Source: Ruminococcaceae bacterium UBA5397 (lineage in GTDB: Bacteria > Bacillota > Clostridia > Oscillospirales > Acutalibacteraceae). From it: a stretch of DNA of 5,223 bases. The notes under the pieces were generated by a model. That model was not told the origin of the DNA. It did no database searches and saw only the letters and a list, made by a program, of their open reading frames with translations. Every line of letters starts with the position of its first letter. The first letter of the stretch is position 1. Shown here piece by piece: positions 1 through 5,223 of this stretch. The stretch spans positions 1 through 5,223 of the forward strand of contig DHOF01000127.1 of assembly GCA_002411615.1 (NCBI GenBank), given 5' to 3'. The position numbers and the translations under genes are program-made.

Positions 1-1607
1 TCATAAAGTTCTTTCAGACCAATCTGGGGGTCTTTCGCCGCCTGGATCAGTTCATTCATCATGGCGGAAAACTGCTGAAGTTTCGGAGCCGATCTGCTTA
101 AAGAAGGATACTGATCCGCATTAGAAATCACTGAAAACAGGGATTGATCCAATGCAGCCGCAATCTCAGCCGCCTGTGCAATTGTTTTATCTCCAATGCT
201 GCGTTTTGGCTGATTAATAATTCTTCTTAGACGAATTTCATCATTTGGGTTATTGATTACACTTAAGTAAGAAATCATATCACGAATTTCCTTACGCTCA
301 TAGAAGCGGAGTCCGCCGATAATACGGTAAGGAATTCCCGATTTTACAAAATGACGTTCCAACGAGCTGGACTGCGAGTTCATGCGATAAAGAATCGCAT
401 AATCGCTGAATTTTCTTTCTTTTGCAACACCGTCCAAAATCTCTTTTGAAATGTAATCCGCCTCATCCTGCTCACTTAAAGCGGAATGCACATGGACTAG
501 ACTTCCAACAGGATTATTCGTCCAAAGTGTTTTTCCTTTTCTTTCGGTATTATTCGAAATAACAGCATTTGCCGCATTTAAAATAGTCTGTGTAGAGCGA
601 TAATTCTGTTCCAAACGAATCACCTTGGCGTTTGGAAAAGTCTTTTCAAAGCTCATAATGTTTTCGATGGTAGCGCCGCGAAATTTATAAATGCTCTGAT
701 CATCATCGCCAACCACACAGAGATTTTGATTCTTTTGCGCAAGCAATTTTATCAATAAGTACTGCGCATGGTTCGTATCCTGATACTCATCCACCATGAT
801 ATAACGAAACTTATTCTGATAATATTCCAGGACATCCGAATGTTCCGAAAACAATTTGACAGCATTACAAATCAAATCATCAAAATCCATCGCATTTGCT
901 TCCTTCAAACGGCGTTGATAAAGTTCATACGCCTTTCCGATAGAAAGCAGACGATTATCGTTTCCGGCAGCCTTCAAATAATCCTCAGGAGGAATCACGC
1001 TGTCCTTTGCATGAGAAATCTGATTGAGGACTGACTTAATCGGAAGAATTTTCTCATCAATATGAAGCTCTTTCAGGCACTCTTTCATCAGACGTTTGCT
1101 GTCGTCGGTATCATAAATCGTAAAATGATTACTATATCCGATTTTATCGCCATAACGGCGCAAAATCCTCGCACAGGTTGAATGAAACGTGCTGGCCCAA
1201 ATTTCATTTCCGTCTTCTCCAAGCATAGACATCAGCCTGTTTTTGAGTTCCCCTGCGGCTTTATTTGTAAACGTAATTGCCAAAATCTGATACGGATAGC
1301 ATGATTCAACCGCCAAATGAGACTGGATTATCTGCGGAACCTCTTCTCCGTTTTCTAGTGCAGAAGCAAGCGTTCGCTCCTCTTCTTCTGTAAAAGACTG
1401 CTGAAACCAATCACTGCAATATGCGTTTCCAAACCGAATCAAATTAGCGATTCGATTAACCAAAACAGTCGTCTTTCCGCTGCCTGCTCCCGCCAGAATC
1501 AAGAGTGGTCCTTTTACGCAAAAGACCGCTTCTTTTTGTCGATCATTCATCCTTGAAAACTGTTTTTCCAAAAATTCTTTTCTTAATTGAGCCCTACTTT
1601 TATTCAT
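1..1607 (-). CDS. pcrA: ATP-dependent DNA helicase, UvrD/PcrA type (3' part missing)
   Basis: This encodes a superfamily 1A 3'-5' DNA helicase acting in the cytoplasm in DNA repair and in clearing replication or transcription obstacles. I translated about 535 codons with no internal stop; the frame runs off the window edge. Visible motifs are a Q-motif-like NDRQKEAV (residues 21-28), Walker A AGAGSGKT (39-46), motif Ia AITFTNKAA (from 110), Walker B VDEYQDTN (272-279), motif III GDDDQSIYKFRGA (from 300), motif IV RLEQNYRST (331-339), and a 2A-domain stretch GGLRFYERKEI. Family members are usually about 740 residues, so roughly 200 residues with motifs V and VI lie beyond position 1. The ATG at 1607 is chosen because GGAGGG (1613-1618) sits 5 nt upstream; the Met at residue 20 lacks such a site. 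About 40 extra residues separate Walker A from motif Ia compared with Bacillus PcrA. The gene has no clear promoter of its own just upstream and follows the beta-subunit gene across a hairpin. UvrD versus PcrA naming cannot be settled from this part. Confidence 0.95.
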   Translation of the reverse strand, partial: MNKSRAQLRKEFLEKQFSRMNDRQKEAVFCVKGPLLILAGAGSGKTTVLVNRIANLIRFGNAYCSDWFQQSFTEEEERTLASALENGEEVPQIIQSHLAVESCYPYQILAITFTNKAAGELKNRLMSMLGEDGNEIWASTFHSTCARILRRYGDKIGYSNHFTIYDTDDSKRLMKECLKELHIDEKILPIKSVLNQISHAKDSVIPPEDYLKAAGNDNRLLSIGKAYELYQRRLKEANAMDFDDLICNAVKLFSEHSDVLEYYQNKFRYIMVDEYQDTNHAQYLLIKLLAQKNQNLCVVGDDDQSIYKFRGATIENIMSFEKTFPNAKVIRLEQNYRSTQTILNAANAVISNNTERKGKTLWTNNPVGSLVHVHSALSEQDEADYISKEILDGVAKERKFSDYAILYRMNSQSSSLERHFVKSGIPYRIIGGLRFYERKEIRDMISYLSVINNPNDEIRLRRIINQPKRSIGDKTIAQAAEIAAALDQSLFSVISNADQYPSLSRSAPKLQQFSAMMNELIQAAKDPQIGLKELY

Positions 1608-1624
1608 AGAATCCCTCCGCGAAT

Positions 1625-1659
1625 GAAAGGCCCGCACGCATGGCGTGTGCGAGCCTTTC
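1625..1659 (-). terminator. GC-rich hairpin between oadB and the helicase gene, possible weak terminator
   Basis: Read on the minus strand, the arms 1659-1647 (GAAAGGCTCGCAC) and 1637-1625 (GTGCGGGCCTTTC) form a 13-bp stem with one U-G wobble and a 9-nt loop. On the plus strand the wobble becomes a C-A mismatch, which favours function in minus-strand RNA. It lies 19 nt after the oadB stop. Only UUUC from the stem and AUUC follow, so the U-tract is poor and termination is probably partial. The helicase ribosome site begins 6 nt after the hairpin, leaving no room for a promoter. The hairpin may therefore attenuate or process an oadB-helicase transcript. Confidence 0.5.
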
Positions 1660-1678
1660 TCTCTGTATAATCATATAA

Positions 1679-2944
1679 TCATCCAAGAATACTTAAAAAG
1701 GTCCCTGCTACCACTGCAGAATAAATAATTCCAGCTATGTTCGGCCCCATGGCATGTACCAAAAGGAAGTTCGCAGGATTCTCCTCCTGACCCACTTTCT
1801 GTGAAACACGCGCTGCCATTGGTACGGCTGATACGCCTGCCGAACCAATTAAAGGATTGATTTTTCCGTGCGTTGCCTGACACAGAATCTTCCCAAAAAG
1901 GATTCCTCCGGCTGTTCCAATGCAAATGGCTATCAGTCCCAGCAAAATAATGCCTAGTGTCTGTACATTCAAAAAGGCTTTCCCGGTAGCTGTCGCGCCA
2001 ACTGTGACACCTAAAAGTACGACTAGAATAGTCATCAACGCCTTCTGAATCGTATCGGGCAGCCGCACGACCGCACTGAATTCACGCACCAAATTTCCAA
2101 GCATCAGCATTCCAACCAACGGAGCCGCATCCGGCAAAAGCAGTGCAGCCAAAATTGTAATAATAATTGGAAACAATGTTTTTTCCAATCTAGAAACAGG
2201 TTTTAGCTGCGTCATTACAATCATGCGCTCTTTTTTCGTTGTCAGGGCACGCATAATCGGTGGCTGAATAACCGGAAGCAACGCTATATAAAAATAAGCG
2301 ACAACCGCAATCGATCCCAAAAGCTCGGGTGCTAATCGATTGGCCACAAAGACTGCGGTTGAACCGTCTGCTGCTCCAATCATTCCAATGGAACTAGCTT
2401 GACGGAGTGTAAATGAAAGACCCGGAATTCCAAGATTTCCAATTAACACAGCTCCAATAAAGGTTAAAAAAACACCAAGCTGTGCTGCAGCTCCCAAAAT
2501 AAGGCTTTTGGGATTCGCAATCAGTGGTCCAAAATCCGTCATAGCACCCATGCAGAAAAAAATCAGCGGCGGATAGATGCCAAGCTTTACCCCTTGATAA
2601 AGATAGTAAAATAAGCCCCCCGCCTGAGATACCTGTACATATTCTGCACCATTCATTGTAATGATCGGATCCATGACTTGGACCCCAGGATGTGCCGCCA
2701 TATATTGCATCAACGGCTGCATTTCTAAAGAAGGCGCTGCCATAATTGCAGGAAATACATTGACTAAAAGCATTCCAAATGCAACAGGGAAAAGCAGCAA
2801 AGGTTCAAACTGTTTTGCTGCTGCAAAATAAAGTAATACGCAGGCAATCCCAACCATTATGTAATTTTTCCAATCATTAGAAGCAAATCCGGAAGAGCTG
2901 AGAATCCTTTGAATTGAATTCCACAGGCCCTGTAAAACTCCCAT
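1679..2944 (-). CDS. oadB: Na+-translocating decarboxylase, beta subunit (OadB/MmdB/GcdB family)
   Basis: This is the membrane subunit that couples decarboxylation of carboxybiotin to Na+ export in oxaloacetate, methylmalonyl-CoA and glutaconyl-CoA decarboxylases. The 421-residue length fits the family. The protein is largely hydrophobic with multiple membrane segments. Family signatures are YQGVKLGIYPPLIF (116-129), GAMTDFGPLIANPK (133-146), GAADGSTAVF (190-199), IQPPIMRAL (226-234), NPLIGSAGVSAVPMAAR (363-379) and HAMGPNIAG (397-405). Residues known to matter for Na+ in Klebsiella OadB (D203, Y229, N373, G377, S382, R389) correspond here to D193, Y219, N363, G367, S372 and R379, all with the same offset of ten. 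The usual ADGPT reads ADGST. The ATG at 2944 has AAAGG about 8 nt upstream. The gene lies 43 nt after the gamma-like gene and is presumably in its operon. No carboxyltransferase or biotin-carrier gene is visible, so the substrate cannot be assigned. The family call is very secure; the exact enzyme is not. Confidence 0.95.
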   Translation of the reverse strand: MGVLQGLWNSIQRILSSSGFASNDWKNYIMVGIACVLLYFAAAKQFEPLLLFPVAFGMLLVNVFPAIMAAPSLEMQPLMQYMAAHPGVQVMDPIITMNGAEYVQVSQAGGLFYYLYQGVKLGIYPPLIFFCMGAMTDFGPLIANPKSLILGAAAQLGVFLTFIGAVLIGNLGIPGLSFTLRQASSIGMIGAADGSTAVFVANRLAPELLGSIAVVAYFYIALLPVIQPPIMRALTTKKERMIVMTQLKPVSRLEKTLFPIIITILAALLLPDAAPLVGMLMLGNLVREFSAVVRLPDTIQKALMTILVVLLGVTVGATATGKAFLNVQTLGIILLGLIAICIGTAGGILFGKILCQATHGKINPLIGSAGVSAVPMAARVSQKVGQEENPANFLLVHAMGPNIAGIIYSAVVAGTFLSILG

Positions 2945-2950
2945 ACAACC

Positions 2951-2978
2951 GACCTTTCTTTATGATAGAAACAAGGTC
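2951..2978 (-). promoter_or_regulatory. Inverted repeat covering the oadB ribosome site
   Basis: In minus-strand RNA, GACC (2978-2975) pairs with GGTC (2954-2951), and TTTCT (2971-2967) with AGAAA (2959-2955). This gives a 9-bp stem with a 3-nt bulge and a 7-nt loop. An alternative pairing is GACCTT with AAGGTC around a 16-nt loop. The 3' arm contains the AAAGG that would serve as the oadB ribosome site, so folding would hide it. The structure sits in the 43-nt gap between the gamma-like gene and oadB. A role in coupling oadB translation to the upstream gene is inferred. Confidence 0.3.
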
Positions 2979-2987
2979 TCTCAAATA

Positions 2988-3320
2988 TCAAAATGGACGC
3001 GTATTTTGAAAAGCACCCGCCTGAACCCATGCTGAACGTGGACGACGGCTCTTATGTTCTGCCTGGCTTCTTTTGGATTTCTGCAGTTCTGCTGAACGAC
3101 TTATGTTCTGAACTGCCACGGATGGTTCCCCCTTTCCCTTTTGAATGGAACTCTTTTTTGGCTTTTTGCAAATCCTACAATTTTGTTTAAGCTTCTGTAC
3201 GCTTGAATACGCTCTCATCACTAAGAGTAAAAGGACCAGAACAGCAAAAACAATCACGATCCCAGTTCATAAAACGGTAACTGCAATCTGATTGTCATTT
3301 ACTGATGATTCTAATCTCAT
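2988..3320 (-). pseudogene. oadG: OadG-like gamma/delta subunit gene interrupted by an in-frame TGA
   Basis: OadG-type subunits are small one-helix membrane proteins that assemble Na+-pump decarboxylases. From the ATG at 3320 (GGAAGG lies 9 nt upstream) the frame reads 17 codons ending NDNQIAVTVL, then TGA (3269-3267). It continues without break for 92 codons as TGIVIVFAVLVLLLLVM, a very basic Lys/Arg-rich linker, and a tail RSAWVQAGAFQNTRPF. The TGA falls inside the single membrane helix, at a point where I recall the family having Gly (VTVLGMGIV-like). A single GGA-to-TGA change would explain it. A GTG at 3257 could restart translation as an 89-residue protein with a shortened helix, preceded by only a weak GGG. 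The usual Ala/Pro linker and the acidic, alanine-rich helix near the C-terminus are not recognisable. Its position directly before oadB and the AW...NTRPF-type ending support the family call. Broken gene, recent mutation, sequencing error and restart cannot be separated from one sequence. Confidence 0.7.
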
Positions 3321-3392
3321 ACACTTTTACCTTCCAAAATACTGTTAGGCAAATTCATTTTCTGTGTTGTGATTAAAAAAAGAACCGCATTT

Positions 3393-3421
3393 ATTATAAC
3401 CGATTCCACAAATGATTTCAA
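3393..3421 (-). promoter_or_regulatory. SigA-type promoter of the oad operon
   Basis: On the minus strand, TTGAAA (3421-3416) and TATAAT (3398-3393) are separated by exactly 17 nt, a near-perfect housekeeping promoter. Transcription would start near 3386, giving a leader of about 65 nt before the oadG-like ATG at 3320. The leader contains a run of seven U residues shortly after the start. It points away from the araC promoter. Confidence 0.75.
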
Positions 3422-3488
3422 TGACATTCTATTTTAATGTCCGAAAGCGGCCTTTCTCTCCCCTTAAAGTAAAATCGTCTATTTTGGA

Positions 3489-3516
3489 TTGATTCTTTTT
3501 AAAAAAATGCTATAAT
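3489..3516 (+). promoter_or_regulatory. Extended -10 promoter of the araC-like operon
   Basis: TTGATT (3489-3494), a 16-nt spacer and TATAAT (3511-3516) preceded by TGC give an extended -10 promoter. The start would be near 3523, leaving a short leader before the ATG at 3551. The spacer contains T5 followed by A7. It is divergent from the oad promoter, with 67 nt between the two -35 boxes. That gap holds two short inverted repeats, GAAAG-N4-CTTTC (3443-3456) and AAAAT-N5-ATTTT (3471-3485), which are possible but unproven operators. Confidence 0.7.
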
Positions 3517-3550
3517 AAAATTTATAAAACCATGAAAGGCAGTTTTAAAA

Positions 3551-4381
3551 ATGACAAGTGATGAATTTCGTCATTCATTTAAAGGCAACAAATATAATTT
3601 AGGGCTTGCCGTTTACAGCTGTGGAATTCAGCGCTGTGCCCCCAATCATTCTTGGGGACCTGCCATTCGTGACCACTATTTAATCCATTATATTGTCAGT
3701 GGACACGGTACTTTTTCTGCTGAGGGAAAGAGTTGGCACCTTTCTGCCGGACAAGTATTTCTGGTAAAGCCAAACGTAATTGCTTCTTACCGTGCCGATT
3801 CGGATTTTCCATGGGAATACTGCTGGGTTGGCTTTAACGGAAGCGATGCTCCCCATTTAATGGAGCAGACCGGTCTTCTGGGTGGAGCCCCTGTTTTTGA
3901 TTGTGGGAAAGAAAATCCCTGTAAAGATCTGATCACGAAAATCATTTCAGTTTCGGGGTCTGGAGACAGTGCCGAAGCCAAGATGGAAAGTTGCCTTCTG
4001 TGGTTTTTATCCTATTTAATGGATCACTTTGGGAAAAAAGCAGACACCTGTGAAACCGGATTTCATTACGTTCAGAAGGCAATGCGCTTTATTGACCGCA
4101 GCTATTCTATGCCGATTGGAATCGGCCAGATTGCAACAAGCGCAGAAATTTCCCGCAGTCATCTTTATCGGCTCTTTGTCCAATACCTGAAAATGCCACC
4201 CAATGAATATTTGACCCATTATCGCCTGCAAAAAGCAATTTTTTTCTTAAAAGAGAAAAAGTTAAGCGTGGGAGAAGCTGCGTATTCTGCTGGGTTTTCT
4301 GATCCGCTGTACTTTTCCCGGGTTTTTAAAAAGCATATGGGATTTCCACCCAGTCAATATATTAGAAAAATCCAATCATAG
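3551..4381 (+). CDS. AraC-family transcriptional regulator with N-terminal cupin sensor
   Basis: This is a predicted DNA-binding regulator. Residues about 15-95 form an AraC_binding cupin domain with HYIVSGHGTF (46-55), LSAGQVFLVKPN (64-75) and WEYCWVGFNG (88-97). This pattern is common in sugar-responsive regulators of the MsmR/RafR type. Residues about 173-275 carry the two helix-turn-helix motifs: the first at 190-212 (IGQIATSAEISRSHLYRLF), the second at 239-262 with AAYSAGFSDPLYFSRVFKKH, ending FPPSQY. The 276-residue length is normal. The start at 3551 is preceded by GAAAGG (3534-3539) at a rather long spacing of 11 nt. An out-of-frame ATG at 3532 opens a 9-codon frame ending at 3561, overlapping the start. 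The gene precedes the DUF1836 gene by 14 nt and is divergent from the oad operon, which it could regulate along with itself; the inducer is unknown. Seven cysteines are spread through the protein with no obvious metal motif. Confidence 0.93.
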   Translation: MTSDEFRHSFKGNKYNLGLAVYSCGIQRCAPNHSWGPAIRDHYLIHYIVSGHGTFSAEGKSWHLSAGQVFLVKPNVIASYRADSDFPWEYCWVGFNGSDAPHLMEQTGLLGGAPVFDCGKENPCKDLITKIISVSGSGDSAEAKMESCLLWFLSYLMDHFGKKADTCETGFHYVQKAMRFIDRSYSMPIGIGQIATSAEISRSHLYRLFVQYLKMPPNEYLTHYRLQKAIFFLKEKKLSVGEAAYSAGFSDPLYFSRVFKKHMGFPPSQYIRKIQS

Positions 4382-4395
4382 AGGAGGAAACATAA

Positions 4396-4947
4396 ATGAG
4401 CAAACCAATCGAGCGAATTTCTGAATGGTCTCAAAAAATTGAAAATTATCAAGCCGTCTCATGGGATCGACTTCCTGAAATTTATCTCTATATGGATCAA
4501 GTCCTTACTTTTATGGAAAAACAACTTTCTCTATTTGAACGGGATGAACATGCAGGACTGCTTTCTTCGAGCATGATTAACAACTATGTAAAAGCGGGTG
4601 TTTTACCGCGCCCAGAATCTAAAAAATATAATCGTTCTCACCTTGCCCTTTTGACAATTGTCTGTCTTTTAAAGCAGGTTCTTTCCCTGCAGGATATTCA
4701 TGCCCTTTTAAAGACCTCACTTGATACGCAAAATGAAAGTGAGCTTTATGATGCTTTTTGCAAAGCACAGAAAACGTCAATTGAAGAAGTGTGCAAAAGA
4801 GTTGATAGCGCTGCCAAAGAAGGAGATTCGACACTAACAAAGCTTGCAATGGATCTTTCGATTGAGGCGGATGCGCGCAGGGTTGCAGCCGAACGGATCT
4901 TGAGCGAACAGCAAAAAGGGACGATTGAAAAAAATCTCAGCAAATAA
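4396..4947 (+). CDS. DUF1836 domain protein with MerR-like helix-turn-helix
   Basis: This is a 183-residue cytoplasmic protein that I recognise as DUF1836, a Firmicutes family without a firm function. Typical features are WDRLPEIYLYMDQVLTFMEK (23-42), QLSLF (43-47), SSMINNYVKAGVLPRPESKK (58-77) and KYNRSHLALLTIVCLLKQVLS (77-97). The 58-85 part resembles a MerR-type DNA-binding motif, and the remainder is predicted mostly helical. The C-terminal 40 or so residues are charged. AGGAGG (4382-4387) lies 8 nt before the ATG and directly after the TAG stop of the AraC-like gene, so co-transcription and translational coupling are likely. A DNA-binding role is inferred from the motif only; no target or ligand can be named. 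Confidence 0.9.
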   Translation: MSKPIERISEWSQKIENYQAVSWDRLPEIYLYMDQVLTFMEKQLSLFERDEHAGLLSSSMINNYVKAGVLPRPESKKYNRSHLALLTIVCLLKQVLSLQDIHALLKTSLDTQNESELYDAFCKAQKTSIEEVCKRVDSAAKEGDSTLTKLAMDLSIEADARRVAAERILSEQQKGTIEKNLSK

Positions 4948-4970
4948 CTTTTAGAAACATTGGCGAAAAT

Positions 4971-4988
4971 GAACGATCCTTTTCGTTC
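4971..4988 (+). terminator. Weak hairpin after the DUF1836 gene, possible terminator
   Basis: GAACGA (4971-4976) and TCGTTC (4983-4988) form a 6-bp stem with a 6-nt loop, 23 nt after the stop codon, followed by TCTTAAATT. The U-tract is poor. Two other weak hairpins lie downstream: ATGA(A)CCA with TGGTCAT (5017-5042), followed by an AT-rich stretch with five T, and CTTCTT with AAGAAG (5064-5082). One of them may end the araC-DUF1836 transcript, but none is a convincing intrinsic terminator. I see no gene in 4948-5108. Confidence 0.3.
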
Positions 4989-5108
4989 TCTTAAATTAAA
5001 AAATACCAACACGTACATGAACCAGAAATCAAATTTGGTCATTTGAAAATTTTTATGCTCATTCTTCTTTGAATCTAAGAAGAGCCTTCAAAAAAATGCA
5101 AGAATGAA

Positions 5109-5137
5109 TTGATTTTAAATGAAAGCTATGCTATAAT
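5109..5137 (+). promoter_or_regulatory. Promoter of the tRNA-Leu gene
   Basis: TTGATT (5109-5114), a 17-nt spacer and TATAAT (5132-5137) preceded by TGC form a strong extended -10 promoter. The start would be near 5144, giving a leader of about 39 nt removed by RNase P. The two core elements match the araC promoter exactly (TTGATT and TGCTATAAT). An AT-rich inverted repeat, 5136-5148 against 5171-5182, overlaps the -10 box and ends at the tRNA 5' end. Confidence 0.75.
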
Positions 5138-5182
5138 ATTTTCATATTTGCCGCCATAGTAAAACTAATGAATATAAAATAT

Positions 5183-5223
5183 GCCGCTGTGGTGGAATCG
5201 GCAGACACAAGGGACTTAAAATC
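5183..5223 (+). tRNA. tRNA-Leu (anticodon UAA), 5' half only
   Basis: The sequence matches the 5' half of bacterial tRNA-Leu: acceptor arm GCCGCTG (5183-5189), T8 and G9, D-stem GTGG (5192-5195), D-loop AATCGGCAGAC, and anticodon stem-loop AGGGA-CTTAAAA with anticodon TAA at 5217-5219. It closely resembles E. coli tRNA-Leu(UAA). The window ends inside the 3' side of the anticodon stem, so the long variable arm typical of Leu tRNAs, the T-arm and the 3' end are not visible. Confidence 0.93.

Noticed and set aside
768..1034. Plus-strand 88-codon open frame inside the helicase gene
   Set aside because: It lies opposite conserved helicase sequence, including the Walker B region, and has no own expression signals.
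2993..3190. Plus-strand 65-codon open frame opposite the oadG-like gene
   Set aside because: It is antisense to the OadG-like tail, has no ribosome site or promoter, and its protein resembles nothing known to me.
3267..3269. TGA in the oadG-like gene as selenocysteine or reassigned codon
   Set aside because: A selenocysteine inside a plain membrane helix has no family precedent that I know, and oadB ends at a TGA exactly where the family ends, so the standard code is the simpler view.
3322..3363. Minus-strand 13-codon upstream frame in the oad leader that overlaps the oadG-like ATG
   Set aside because: It starts ATGAATTTGCC and its TGA overlaps the ATG at 3320, but no ribosome site precedes it, so it is probably chance.
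3532..3561. Nine-codon upstream frame overlapping the araC-like start
   Set aside because: Its ATG lies about 9 nt from the predicted transcript start, with no room for a ribosome site; the codons have no regulatory pattern.
4746..5042. Minus-strand 98-codon open frame overlapping the DUF1836 3' end
   Set aside because: Most of it is antisense to a recognised domain protein, and no ribosome site or family motif is seen.

Overview
The window looks like ordinary chromosome from a low-GC Gram-positive anaerobe, most likely Clostridia and probably the Oscillospiraceae/Acutalibacteraceae group. The reasons are strong GGAGG-type ribosome sites, consensus SigA-like promoters, a sodium-pump decarboxylase beta subunit, a DUF1836 protein (typical of Firmicutes), and a UvrD/PcrA helicase with an insertion that I associate from memory with Ruminococcaceae-type sequences. 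The taxon is inferred and not proven.

Left half (1-3421, all minus strand). Transcription starts at a consensus promoter (TTGAAA-N17-TATAAT, 3393-3421). It runs first through a gamma-subunit gene of the OadG type (2988-3320), which carries an in-frame TGA inside its membrane helix. The intact beta-subunit gene follows (oadB-like, 1679-2944), then a GC-rich hairpin (1625-1659), and then the 5' three quarters of a UvrD/PcrA-type helicase gene that leaves the window at position 1. OadB is the membrane channel of Na+-translocating biotin-dependent decarboxylases. The carboxyltransferase and biotin-carrier subunits are not in this window.

Right half (3489-5223, plus strand). A divergent extended -10 promoter drives an AraC-family regulator (3551-4381). 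It is followed after 14 nt by a DUF1836 protein with a MerR-like helix-turn-helix (4396-4947), whose ribosome site overlaps the regulator's stop codon, so the two are probably translationally coupled. A 235-nt intergenic stretch holds only weak hairpins and then a good promoter (5109-5137). This promoter serves a tRNA-Leu(UAA) gene that starts at 5183 and is cut off by the window end just after the anticodon loop.

I see no CRISPR array, insertion sequence, phage gene or new defence-type system. The observation most worth checking is the interrupted oadG-like gene: its reading frame is open on both sides of a single TGA, its promoter and ribosome site look good, and its partner oadB keeps all the key Na+-site residues. 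The divergent araC/oad arrangement and the hairpins at the oadG-oadB and oadB-uvrD junctions are secondary points.
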